Of a stretch of 20,818 nucleotides of DNA, positions 1 through 6,679 are shown piece after piece; positions within the stretch are counted from its first letter, which is position 1, and every line of letters begins with the position of its first letter. Source of the DNA: JAUIAI01 sp049680625 (GTDB lineage Bacteria; Pseudomonadota; Gammaproteobacteria; Burkholderiales; Burkholderiaceae_E); the NCBI GenBank assembly GCA_049680625.1, contig JBAUID010000052.1:1-20818 (forward strand), written 5' to 3'. The position numbers and the translations under genes are program-made. The notes under the pieces are model-generated. The model saw only the letters and a list, made by a program, of their open reading frames with translations, was not told the DNA's origin and did no database searches.

Positions 1-1512
1 ATTCGCAGCCAGGCGCTGCTGGGCACCACATCACCACGAGTGGATGTTGAGGTGCATCTGGCCAATGGCCTGCCGGCATTTAATATTGTTGGTTTACCGA
101 ATGCAGCGGTTCGCGAGAGTCGCGACCGGGTTCGCGCGGCGATTACGCAAAGTGGCTTTGACTTTCCCAACCGGCGTTTAACCGTGAATCTCGCGCCAGC
201 CGACCTACCAAAAGATTCGGGTCGCTTCGATCTGCCAATTGCGATTGGCATTCTGATTGCTACCGGGCAAATCGAAAACGCCGATCGTTTGCGGGATCGC
301 ATCTTTATCGGCGAATTATCACTTAACGGCGCGCTGCGACCAGTCCACGGCACTATGGCGATGGCCTTGTCTCTGGCCCGCGAGGCCAACGACACGGCGC
401 CAACCCTCGTGATGCCACATGAAAACGGCGACGAGGCTTCTGTTGTCCCCGGCGTGAGAATCGAAACGGCAAGCAGTCTGATTCAAGTATGCGAAGACTT
501 GCGCGGTGACAAGCCGCTGCCTCAGCATCGCGCTCAAACAGAAGCAACTGACACCAACCACGCTTTGTTCGGTGACTTCGTTGATGTGCGCGGTCAGCAA
601 CAGGTAAAACGGGCGCTGGAGATCGCTGCCGCCGGCCAACACAGCGTACTCTTGATCGGACCACCCGGCGCGGGCAAGTCAATGCTGGCACAGCGACTGC
701 CCTCGATTCTGCCGCCGATGGATGACGAAGAAGCGCTGGATACCGGTGCCATTTCCAGCCTGGCTGGCCGTTTTGACCCCATTACCTGGCGCAGCCGTCC
801 GTTTCGCGCGCCACATCACAGTGCGTCAACGGCGGCGTTAATCGGCGGCGGGCAAAAGCTGCGGCCTGGCGAAATCAGCCTCGCACACAACGGCGTATTG
901 TTCCTGGATGAGCTGCCCGAGTTCGCGGTACGTGCCCTGGACAGTTTGCGTGAGCCCCTGGAGACCGGCCGGATTGCATTATCCCGCGCAGCACGCCAGC
1001 TCGAATTACCCGCTCGGTTTCAGCTGATCACTGCAATGAACCCCTGCTTGTGCGGTTATTTTGGTAGCGAACGCTGTCGCTGCACCCCCGATCAAATTGT
1101 GCGCTACCAACGTCGGATCTCCGGCCCCTTACTCGATCGGCTGGATTTGCAGCAGTGGGTTCAGCCAGTGCCCACGCAGGTGCTAACTGATAGTGCGGCC
1201 AGCGAAGAATGCAGCGCTGACATCAGTGCCCGGGTGTGTACCGCGCGGGCACGACAATGCGAGCGCCAGCAAATGACCAACGCCCATCTGCCACCAAATG
1301 CCATTAATCGGTACTGCGCACTGAGCCGATCTGCGGCGTCTCTTTTACACCGCACGGCCAGCAGCCTGCAGTGGTCAGGCAGGGTGTTTCACCGCATTCA
1401 GAAAATAGCCCGCACAATCGCTGACCTGGCCGATTGTGCGGACATAGAAGCCGCCCATGTGGCCGAGGCAATCAATATGCGGCGCGCTCTGGGTTTAGCG
1501 AATACGGGTTAG
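1..1512 (+). CDS. comM: YifB/ComM family Mg-chelatase-like AAA+ ATPase, 5' partial
   Basis: The reading frame is open from the first base of the window, so the true start lies just upstream. From memory of E. coli YifB, only about 7-10 residues are missing. The 503 visible residues contain the N-terminal Lon-protease-like fold (VNLAPADLPKDSGRFDLPIA), Walker A GPPGAGKS (fragment residues 220-227), Walker B VLFLDE (299-304), and the family's Mg-chelatase signature with clustered cysteines (NPCLCGYFG...CRC, 347-361). The C-terminus carries the usual helical Mg-chelatase domain (RIQKIARTIADL). In Vibrio and Haemophilus, ComM is a hexameric branch-migration helicase that helps integrate transforming DNA; that role here is inferred from homology. 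A GTG at 40 would cut into the conserved N-terminal domain and is not the real start. The gene converges on the polyphosphate kinase gene, 99 bases away. Confidence 0.96.
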   Translation: MRSQALLGTTSPRVDVEVHLANGLPAFNIVGLPNAAVRESRDRVRAAITQSGFDFPNRRLTVNLAPADLPKDSGRFDLPIAIGILIATGQIENADRLRDRIFIGELSLNGALRPVHGTMAMALSLAREANDTAPTLVMPHENGDEASVVPGVRIETASSLIQVCEDLRGDKPLPQHRAQTEATDTNHALFGDFVDVRGQQQVKRALEIAAAGQHSVLLIGPPGAGKSMLAQRLPSILPPMDDEEALDTGAISSLAGRFDPITWRSRPFRAPHHSASTAALIGGGQKLRPGEISLAHNGVLFLDELPEFAVRALDSLREPLETGRIALSRAARQLELPARFQLITAMNPCLCGYFGSERCRCTPDQIVRYQRRISGPLLDRLDLQQWVQPVPTQVLTDSAASEECSADISARVCTARARQCERQQMTNAHLPPNAINRYCALSRSAASLLHRTASSLQWSGRVFHRIQKIARTIADLADCADIEAAHVAEAINMRRALGLANTG

Positions 1513-1611
1513 CAAATTCGACCGTATAGGCTGCGCAGCAATCGGCCAGGGTATAGGGTTCAATTTTGTCGGTAGCCAAAGAGAATTGCTGACCAGGAAG
1601 GATAACGTGTC

Positions 1612-2766
1612 TTATCGAAGCGAGTCGTATTCGCCGGCTTCAAACACCACGTTGGCGCGGCCGACAATTAGCGGGTCAATCGGGCCAATTCGTTCGATGT
1701 CTTTGCCTTTGTAAGGTAGCTTGTGCAATAAGTAACGCATGGCATTGAGCCGCGCCCGCTTCTTGCAGTCAGACTTGATCACCGTCCACGGGCAATCTGC
1801 AGTATCGGAATAGAAGAACATGGCTTCTTTTGCTTTGGTGTACTCGCCCCACTTATCCAGTGAGGCGACGTCAACCGGGCTCAGTTTCCATTGTTTGAGA
1901 GGGTGCGCTTTACGCTGAACGAAACGACGCCGTTGCTCAGACTGGCTGACCGAGAACCAAAACTTGGTCATATGTACATGGCTGCGGACGAGGTGTTTTT
2001 CAAACTCAGGGCACTGGCGCATGAACTCAAGGTAGTCATCGTCGGAGCAAAACCCCATAACCTTCTCGACACCGGCTCGGTTATACCAGGAGCGGTCGAA
2101 CAAAACGATTTCGCCCGCTGTTGGCAGGTGTTGCACGTAGCGCTGAAAATACCATTGGCCTTTTTCTTCCTCGGTTGGTTTCTCCAACGCAACAACGCGG
2201 GCACCACGCGGATTCAAATGTTCCATGAAGCGCTTAATCGTGCCCCCTTTACCCGCCGCATCGCGCCCTTCGAACAAAATCACGATGCGCTGGCCTTGTT
2301 CTTTCGCCCAAGCCTGCAGCTTGAGCAATTCGACCTGCAAGTCATACTTTTGCGCTTCATAGCGCCGCCGGGACATTTTGTTTCGGTACGGATACTCACC
2401 GAGGCGCCAATTCGCCGACAACTCCTCATCCGGAAGCGCAGCATCAGCTGTTACGCGCGATTGCAGTGCCCGCTTGATGAGTTCCAGTTCATCATGGGAC
2501 GCATCGCCTAGCAAGGCATCGATTGCCATGCGAACGGTTTCGGCATCGGCGCCCGCCATCGTGTGCGTGACATCGTTGACGGCAGCGGCCTGGGTCAGCG
2601 CGGCAGCCGCCGTTGCCTCGGTCACATTCAGGCGGCGTTGCCCCTTGGCGCTGGTGATCGGCCGGCCCGTGATTGTTTTGACCGGCTCATCCAACTCAGT
2701 GGCCTGACCTCGCGCCTTGGATTCAACTTTGCCATTCTGATTGGTCGAATTTGAATCCACTGCCAC
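1612..2766 (-). CDS. ppk2: Polyphosphate kinase 2 (class I PPK2)
   Basis: PPK2 enzymes transfer phosphate between polyphosphate and nucleoside diphosphates in the cytoplasm, usually favouring nucleotide synthesis from polyphosphate. The catalytic domain occupies about residues 125-384. It has the Walker A-like EGRDAAGKGG (about 166-175), the Walker B/lid segment FDRSWYNRAG (about 223-232), and the conserved KFWFSVSQSEQ and WKLSP stretches. A roughly 120-residue N-terminal extension, rich in Ala/Thr/Asp, precedes it and is not recognisable as a separate enzyme. Three in-frame GTG codons sit in a hexamer repeat at 2772, 2766 and 2760. An AGAGGGAGA ribosome-binding sequence abuts the first GTG but is properly spaced for the second, so 2766 is chosen (384 residues). 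It appears monocistronic and is divergent from arsR across 274 bases. Confidence 0.95.
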   Translation of the reverse strand: MAVDSNSTNQNGKVESKARGQATELDEPVKTITGRPITSAKGQRRLNVTEATAAAALTQAAAVNDVTHTMAGADAETVRMAIDALLGDASHDELELIKRALQSRVTADAALPDEELSANWRLGEYPYRNKMSRRRYEAQKYDLQVELLKLQAWAKEQGQRIVILFEGRDAAGKGGTIKRFMEHLNPRGARVVALEKPTEEEKGQWYFQRYVQHLPTAGEIVLFDRSWYNRAGVEKVMGFCSDDDYLEFMRQCPEFEKHLVRSHVHMTKFWFSVSQSEQRRRFVQRKAHPLKQWKLSPVDVASLDKWGEYTKAKEAMFFYSDTADCPWTVIKSDCKKRARLNAMRYLLHKLPYKGKDIERIGPIDPLIVGRANVVFEAGEYDSLR

Positions 2767-2772
2767 TGCCAC
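2757..2772 (-). repeat. Hexamer repeat carrying three in-frame GTG start candidates of ppk2
   Basis: On the minus strand GTGGCA is repeated twice and followed by GTGG, so GTG codons fall at 2772, 2766 and 2760 in the same frame. The purine-rich AGAGGGAGA lies immediately upstream. Gain or loss of one unit would keep the frame but change the ribosome-binding-site-to-start spacing. This is a direct observation; any regulatory effect is inference. Confidence 0.6.
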
Positions 2773-2997
2773 TCTCCCTCTGTTTCATTTACCAGGCGTC
2801 CGGCTCTGACCGGCAGAACCGCGTATCCAGACACAAAGATTAAGGATAACAAGCGACTGAATGCCGCCTCTTGACCAGGATCAATGCGGCGGCGCTCAAT
2901 TCCTAATTAGGGCGTTCAGCGGATCGAGCAATCATTGCCCCTGTCGAGGGGCTGGGCCTCAGGGATCACCCCAACGCAGAAGCCAACATCGTCATTT

Positions 2998-3027
2998 TGA
3001 GTTATTGTTAATTAACACATTTATGAA
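2998..3027 (+). promoter_or_regulatory. Predicted promoter of the arsR-SRPBCC pair
   Basis: A -35-like TTGAGT (2998-3003) is followed after 18 bases by a -10-like TATGAA (3022-3027) in an AT-rich patch that stands out from its surroundings. Transcription would start near 3033, only a few bases before the ATG at 3041. No ribosome-binding site is visible there, so the mRNA may be nearly leaderless. The palindrome listed separately lies between the two hexamers. The -10 match is imperfect. Confidence 0.45.
3006..3017. promoter_or_regulatory. 12-bp palindrome, candidate ArsR operator
   Basis: TGTTAATTAACA is a perfect inverted repeat located between the predicted -35 and -10 hexamers and 24 bases before the arsR start codon. 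ArsR-family repressors are dimers that bind such AT-rich palindromes overlapping their own promoters, so autoregulation is the natural reading. Binding is inferred, not shown. Confidence 0.5.
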
Positions 3028-3040
3028 TTAAACTAACGAC

Positions 3041-3379
3041 ATGACAAATCTACCCCGCACCTTTGCCGCCTTAGGCGATGCCACCCGATTTGCAATAGTC
3101 GAACGCCTGCTACAGCGCGGCGAAACGTCGGCCGGTGAGCTTCAGGATATTGGCCCACTGTCGCCGCCGGCTATTTCCCGACACCTGAAAGTGCTGCGCG
3201 AAGCCGGTATCGTTGAGCAGCGAATTGACCGACAGCGGCGGATGTATTCGGTACGCCCTGTTGCGGTTGCCAGCATTGTCGAATGGACGGGTAGCCACCG
3301 CGAATTCTGGGAGCCCAGCCTGGACCGTCTTGAGGCGGCGCTGATCAAACACAGTCAAAAAGAGGACCCACAAAAGTGA
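3041..3379 (+). CDS. ArsR family winged-helix transcriptional regulator
   Basis: This 112-residue protein is nearly all winged helix-turn-helix: DATRFAIVERLLQRGETSAGEL, then the recognition helix in SPPAISRHLKVLREAGIV (about residues 42-59) and the basic wing IDRQRRMYSVRP. There is no CxC metal-binding motif in the recognition helix and the protein has no cysteines, so it is probably not a metal sensor of the ArsR/SmtB type. It belongs to the ArsR subgroup commonly paired with SRPBCC/AHSA1 genes, and its TGA overlaps the GTG of the next gene by four bases, implying translational coupling. The ATG has no clear ribosome-binding site. A palindrome in the promoter suggests autorepression. The ligand is unknown. 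Confidence 0.92.
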   Translation: MTNLPRTFAALGDATRFAIVERLLQRGETSAGELQDIGPLSPPAISRHLKVLREAGIVEQRIDRQRRMYSVRPVAVASIVEWTGSHREFWEPSLDRLEAALIKHSQKEDPQK

Positions 3380-3816
3380 GCGATCTGAGAATTGAGCGTG
3401 ACTTCCGCGTGTCACCGGAGTTGGTTTTCGCATTTGTTACCCAGCCTGAATATTTGTACCAATGGTGGGGTCATGAAGACATGACCATCATTGAACACAA
3501 CCTGGACTTCACGCAACCCGGGCCCTGGATGTCCACCTTGCTGAACCGCGATGGTGGGCGACACAAAATGAGCGGTGTGGTGGTGGCGGTCAACCCACCC
3601 AGCTCCGTTGAATTTACCTGGGGCTGGCATGATGAAAACGACCAGCGGGGCGTGCAAACACTGGTGCGCTTTGAGGTCAGTGCCAACGACAACGGTGGGG
3701 CCCGCTTTGTCCTGACACATACCGATCATCCGACTGACGAAATCGCAGCGATGCACACCCAGGGATGGACTTCGGTGCTGCGAAGCCTTGAAAAATTTAT
3801 TCAGGTCAGTCATTGA
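3376..3816 (+). CDS. SRPBCC / AHSA1 domain protein
   Basis: This 146-residue protein consists of a single START-like (SRPBCC, AHSA1/Aha1-C) fold: RDFRVSPELVFAFVTQPEYLYQWWG at the N-terminus, a central strand region with SSVEFTWGWHDE, and the C-terminal helix with GWTSVLRSLEKFI. Such folds hold hydrophobic ligands in a deep pocket; no catalytic residues can be assigned. The GTG start at 3376 overlaps the arsR stop by four bases. ArsR-SRPBCC pairs are widespread in proteobacteria and actinobacteria, and the SRPBCC partner is often proposed to bind or modify the signal. The next gene begins 83 bases downstream. Confidence 0.9.
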   Translation: MSDLRIERDFRVSPELVFAFVTQPEYLYQWWGHEDMTIIEHNLDFTQPGPWMSTLLNRDGGRHKMSGVVVAVNPPSSVEFTWGWHDENDQRGVQTLVRFEVSANDNGGARFVLTHTDHPTDEIAAMHTQGWTSVLRSLEKFIQVSH

Positions 3817-3899
3817 CCGGCCGTTGGCAGTACCGCAGTGACCACGCTGACCACAGCGACCAGCGTCACTAATCATTTAACCAAAGGAGAAGAAGAGAC

Positions 3900-4211
3900 A
3901 TGGCAAATTACATCTTTGCATTTCACGGGGGCGCAATGCCGGAGACTCCGGAAGAAGGCGCCAAGGTGATGGCAAAATGGGTCGCGTGGATGGATGGGCT
4001 TGGTGACGCCATCGCGCATCCAGGCGCACCAGTAGGCCAATCGCACACCGTCAGCGCAGCGGGAACCAAGCCTGATGGCGGGGCCAACCCACTGTCGGGT
4101 TTTACCCTGATTACTGCAGACAGTCTGGACAGCGCAATTGAGATGGCCAGGGGTTGCCCGATCAATGAGGCTGGCGGCTCGGTGGAAATCGCCGAAATGT
4201 TGCCAATGTAG
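3900..4211 (+). CDS. YCII-related (YciI/DGPF-like) family protein
   Basis: A 103-residue protein beginning MANYIFAFHGG, with the YCII-like dimeric alpha-beta barrel pattern: a Phe/His-rich first strand, a helix around KVMAKWVAWMDGLGDA, GFTLITADSLDSAIEMARGCP as the third strand plus helix, and EIAEM as the last strand. The strong AAAGGAG site at 3884-3889 sets the ATG at 3900. Family members are small and mostly uncharacterised. They often accompany SRPBCC/AHSA1, ArsR or ECF sigma genes, as here. It probably belongs to the same transcription unit as the upstream pair. Its stop codon lies within the first copy of a 17-bp tandem duplication. Confidence 0.85.
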   Translation: MANYIFAFHGGAMPETPEEGAKVMAKWVAWMDGLGDAIAHPGAPVGQSHTVSAAGTKPDGGANPLSGFTLITADSLDSAIEMARGCPINEAGGSVEIAEMLPM

Positions 4212-4242
4212 CGGGTTCGCCTGACTAGCGGGTTCGCCTGGC
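4209..4242 (+). repeat. 17-bp tandem duplication spanning the yciI-like stop codon
   Basis: Two adjacent 17-base units differ only at one position near the end (tagcgggttcgcctgac and tagcgggttcgcctggc). The first unit begins with the TAG stop of the YciI-like gene. No protein product results from the duplication. Confidence 0.8.
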
Positions 4243-4269
4243 TTGCCGGCTTAACTGGACGACTCAGTG

Positions 4270-4291
4270 TAGCCGCTTGGTGCGGCGGCTA
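4270..4291 (+). terminator. Hairpin between the YciI-like gene and the GST gene, possible weak terminator
   Basis: TAGCCGC (4270-4276) pairs perfectly with GCGGCTA (4285-4291) around an 8-base loop. The downstream sequence is not T-rich, so this is either a weak terminator or an RNA-stability or spacing element between the YciI-like and GST genes. Confidence 0.3.
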
Positions 4292-4338
4292 GGTTCATCC
4301 ATTTATGACGGCCAATCAAAAATACAAGGAAAAATTAT

Positions 4339-4989
4339 ATGTATCACATACATGGCATGAGTCTTTCATTCAACACCACCAAGGTGATCTATGTCGCCGA
4401 GGAGTTGGGTGTTGATTTCAAATACACCGTCGTTGACCTGTCCAAAGGCGAAAACAAATCTCCAGAACATATGGCGCGTCATCCGTTGGGTAAGCTGCCC
4501 ACGCTGGATCATGACGGCAAGAAGTTGTTTGAATCGGCGGCCATTTGTCAGTACATGGCAGCGGTAGAAAAGTCTCCATTGCTGCCCACGGACATCTATC
4601 AGCGCGCCCTGGTTGATCAGTGGATGAACTACATGAGCATTCATCTGGGCCGATGGATAGGCAGCTTGCTTTTTGAACGCTACGTGCGCAAAGCTTTTGG
4701 GATGGGCGAAATCAATAAAGACGCAGAAAAAGAAGCCCTGGGATTTATCGAGCAACAAATGGCCGTCGTGGATAAGCAGTTAGCTGCAAACAAATTCATC
4801 GCCGGCGATGCGCTGACCATCGCCGACCCACACGCATTTGCCTACATCGAAACGGCACCGATGTGTGAGCTTTCGCTCGAACCCTATCCGAATGTTCAGC
4901 GCTGGCTCGACACCTACGCCGCTCGCCCGGCAGCGAATCGGGCCCAGGAGCGACTCGGGCGCAATCGAAGCAACAAAGCCGCTGTGTGA
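4339..4989 (+). CDS. Glutathione S-transferase family protein
   Basis: This 216-residue cytosolic GST has an N-terminal thioredoxin-like domain (residues 1-80): the family's SxN-type N-terminal segment (GMSLSFNTTKV), the cis-proline region GKLPTLDHDGK and the glutathione-binding ESAAICQYMA. The all-helical C-terminal domain follows, with LTIADPHAFAYIE, the conserved GST N-capping box region. Such enzymes conjugate glutathione to electrophiles or reduce peroxides; the substrate cannot be told. The catalytic residue is probably a Ser near position 8-10 rather than Tyr. AAGGA at 4326-4330 supports the ATG. It lies in line with the ArsR/SRPBCC/YciI cluster but after a 127-base gap with a hairpin, so it may have its own promoter. 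A glutathione reductase gene is found further along (14221). Confidence 0.93.
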   Translation: MYHIHGMSLSFNTTKVIYVAEELGVDFKYTVVDLSKGENKSPEHMARHPLGKLPTLDHDGKKLFESAAICQYMAAVEKSPLLPTDIYQRALVDQWMNYMSIHLGRWIGSLLFERYVRKAFGMGEINKDAEKEALGFIEQQMAVVDKQLAANKFIAGDALTIADPHAFAYIETAPMCELSLEPYPNVQRWLDTYAARPAANRAQERLGRNRSNKAAV

Positions 4990-5027
4990 CTATTGAAAAT
5001 ACCTCCTCCCATATCAATGTCAGGAGG

Positions 5028-5043
5028 CAAACTTCTAAGTTTG
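5028..5043. repeat. 7-bp inverted repeat in the GST to NTF2-like intergenic region
   Basis: CAAACTT and AAGTTTG flank a 2-base centre. Just upstream CCTCCT (5002-5007) and AGGAGG (5022-5027) form another potential stem. The 194-base gap 4990-5183 holds no convincing gene. These dyads could be an operator or a leader structure for the NTF2-like gene. Confidence 0.35.
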
Positions 5044-5183
5044 ACGATCTTACCGATTTTCGTATTTCATGTTGATCACGTATTCTTGCAGTGTAATCAA
5101 GCCATCGGCCCACGATTCAGGCAGGGCGATACAAGCCGTGACACTGCGCTGCAAGCAGACAGGAAGAAATCAAGGAAATCGAG

Positions 5184-5564
5184 ATGGATGACACACAAGC
5201 GAATCAAATCATTGCCCGGTTTGGCAAAGCGTTTTTTAATCGTGACCGCGAACTGCTCGCACAAGCAGTCACAGAAGATGTGCAATGGCATTTCGCCATC
5301 GGTAATGACTATCCGCACGGCCGGGTTCGTCATGGGGTCGACGGCTTTATGCAGGGTATCGAAGAAAACGACGCAATGTTCGAGCGGCTGAAATTTCTGG
5401 ATATCGAATGCCGCGCCCTGTCTCCTGATGAAATCGTGATGACGTATCTGCTGGATGGCAAATACCGCGGTGGAAATGCCTTCTCCCTGCGCGGTATTGA
5501 ACTGATCCGAGTGCGCGATGGCAAGATCGCCCTGAAAGACGTGTTCTGGAAGCAGGCCGAATAA
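5184..5564 (+). CDS. NTF2/SnoaL-like family protein
   Basis: This 126-residue protein has the cone-shaped NTF2-like fold pattern: N-terminal helix with QIIARFGKAFFNRDRELLAQAVTEDVQWHF, a mid region with GVDGFMQGI, and C-terminal strands LRGIELIRVRDGKIALKDVFWK. This is the standard SnoaL/ketosteroid-isomerase-like ending. Members are small enzymes or ligand-binding proteins; no function can be assigned from sequence. AAGGA at 5172-5176, spaced seven bases from the ATG, fixes the start. It is the last plus-strand gene of the ArsR/SRPBCC/YciI/GST neighbourhood and is followed by a run of nine cytosines. Confidence 0.9.
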   Translation: MDDTQANQIIARFGKAFFNRDRELLAQAVTEDVQWHFAIGNDYPHGRVRHGVDGFMQGIEENDAMFERLKFLDIECRALSPDEIVMTYLLDGKYRGGNAFSLRGIELIRVRDGKIALKDVFWKQAE

Positions 5565-5572
5565 GCGCCATT

Positions 5573-5581
5573 CCCCCCCCC
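5573..5581 (+). repeat. Poly-C tract (9 C)
   Basis: Nine consecutive cytosines followed by five adenines lie just after the NTF2-like gene and about 40 bases before the earliest possible start of the next gene. Homopolymer C tracts of this length are prone to slippage; whether it matters here is unknown. Confidence 0.7.
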
Positions 5582-5704
5582 AAAAATGGGTAGAAGGCGG
5601 ACATCGATCCAAGATTACCATTGTCAATAGTCTTGGTTGACGGAATACTCAGCGATATTGTGGGCAGCGATGCGTCACACGGTTCTGCCAATTTTGACTT
5701 ATTC

Positions 5705-6631
5705 ATGAGATTCCATACCTTGACACACAACGCTGACATACTGCCCACCCCATCGACAATTTCTGACATTCTGTTCAATCGATTGAAGATAATCAGTTGC
5801 GGCCTGGCATTCGGAATGCTGGCAGCATGCGCCGCACCCAGCCCCAAAGACATAGAAGAGTTTGCCCACTTCCGATCCATTGGTCTGTCGGAACACCATC
5901 GCGAGTTTCTAACCCGCCAACAGGGTGTGCTGTTGTTGCCTGAAGCCGTATCGATTGCGTCGACCGGCGCGATCAAATCCAAGAGCCTGTCGATTAAAGA
6001 CACCAGCGTGGCCACCGTAGCCCAACATTCTGCCAGCGCTGACGGCGCATTAATTCGTGAAGTAACAACAGGATCAACAGCGAACGGATCTAAAACTTCA
6101 TCGACTCGATCGCTGTCACTTTGCGGGCTGATTACCCTGGTTGAACTCTCAGATCGGTCTTCATTTTTTGGCGCGAACTCACGCTTTGCCTACCAGCGAC
6201 GCACAGTGACTCAGCTAACGTCCTCCGGTGGCACGGCCTGCAAACCCGAACCGGGGGTCGCTTTCAAAATTTTTGCGAAGGGCGAAATTGAGTATGCGCG
6301 TACGGGCCAGATTGTACGGGAGCCCGAACTGGATGGCATGATTACTTCTTACAACACCAACCTTGCGTGTACCGTCTCAGACCGCCAACCAGTACCAGGC
6401 GAGTTGATCCGAGAATACAAAGGCGATGTTCTGAAGGTTGTATGTCAGGTGAATACCTCAACCCCGGATGCCGCAACAAATCATTATCTCTATTTGGTCG
6501 ATTACGGGTTTTACATCATGACGTCTTTCAACAATCCACAAATGGACGTTGAATCTCGCTTTGTTGTTTGTGCGCCTAGCGAGACAGTGATGCCCGGTAC
6601 ATGCTTGCCCGTGCCTCTGAGCAAAAAATAG
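5705..6631 (+). CDS. Uncharacterised putative lipoprotein
   Basis: I do not recognise this protein. The frame is open from a TTG at 5621, with the first ATG at 5705 (308 residues). The likely functional start is a TTG at 5783, which gives a short basic then hydrophobic segment, LKIISCGLAFGMLAAC. This ends in the lipobox LAAC, so the mature protein would be a lipid-anchored envelope protein of about 265 residues. None of these starts has a good ribosome-binding site. The mature part has a Ser/Thr-rich stretch, then a strand-rich C-terminus containing FKIFAKGEIEYAR, LYLVDYGFYIMT and RFVVCAPSE, with six further cysteines that might form disulfides. It converges on the NlpC/P60 lipoprotein gene, 48 bases apart. 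The coding assignment is good but the function is unknown. Confidence 0.7.
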   Translation: MRFHTLTHNADILPTPSTISDILFNRLKIISCGLAFGMLAACAAPSPKDIEEFAHFRSIGLSEHHREFLTRQQGVLLLPEAVSIASTGAIKSKSLSIKDTSVATVAQHSASADGALIREVTTGSTANGSKTSSTRSLSLCGLITLVELSDRSSFFGANSRFAYQRRTVTQLTSSGGTACKPEPGVAFKIFAKGEIEYARTGQIVREPELDGMITSYNTNLACTVSDRQPVPGELIREYKGDVLKVVCQVNTSTPDAATNHYLYLVDYGFYIMTSFNNPQMDVESRFVVCAPSETVMPGTCLPVPLSKK

Positions 6632-6679
6632 TAGCAATCGACCCACTTCTATACGATCGGTCCGTTATTGCACTATTGA

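Noticed and set aside
1513..1611. Terminator between convergent comM and ppk2
   Set aside because: No stem of useful length followed by a T run is visible on either strand.
1891..2511. Plus-strand open frame of 206 codons opposite ppk2
   Set aside because: It is entirely antisense to the conserved PPK2 catalytic domain and shows no recognisable protein features; a shadow frame of a GC-rich gene.
3817..3899. Imperfect gaccac/gaccag repeats before the YciI-like gene
   Set aside because: The units are too degenerate and short to separate from chance.
4993..5391. Plus-strand open frame of 132 codons beginning MKIPPPISMSGGK
   Set aside because: It has no family resemblance, overlaps the well-supported NTF2-like gene in another frame for over half its length, and lacks a good ribosome-binding site.
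5347..6015. Minus-strand open frame of 222 codons
   Set aside because: It runs antisense across the 3' part of the NTF2-like gene and the start of the lipoprotein gene, with no domain pattern.
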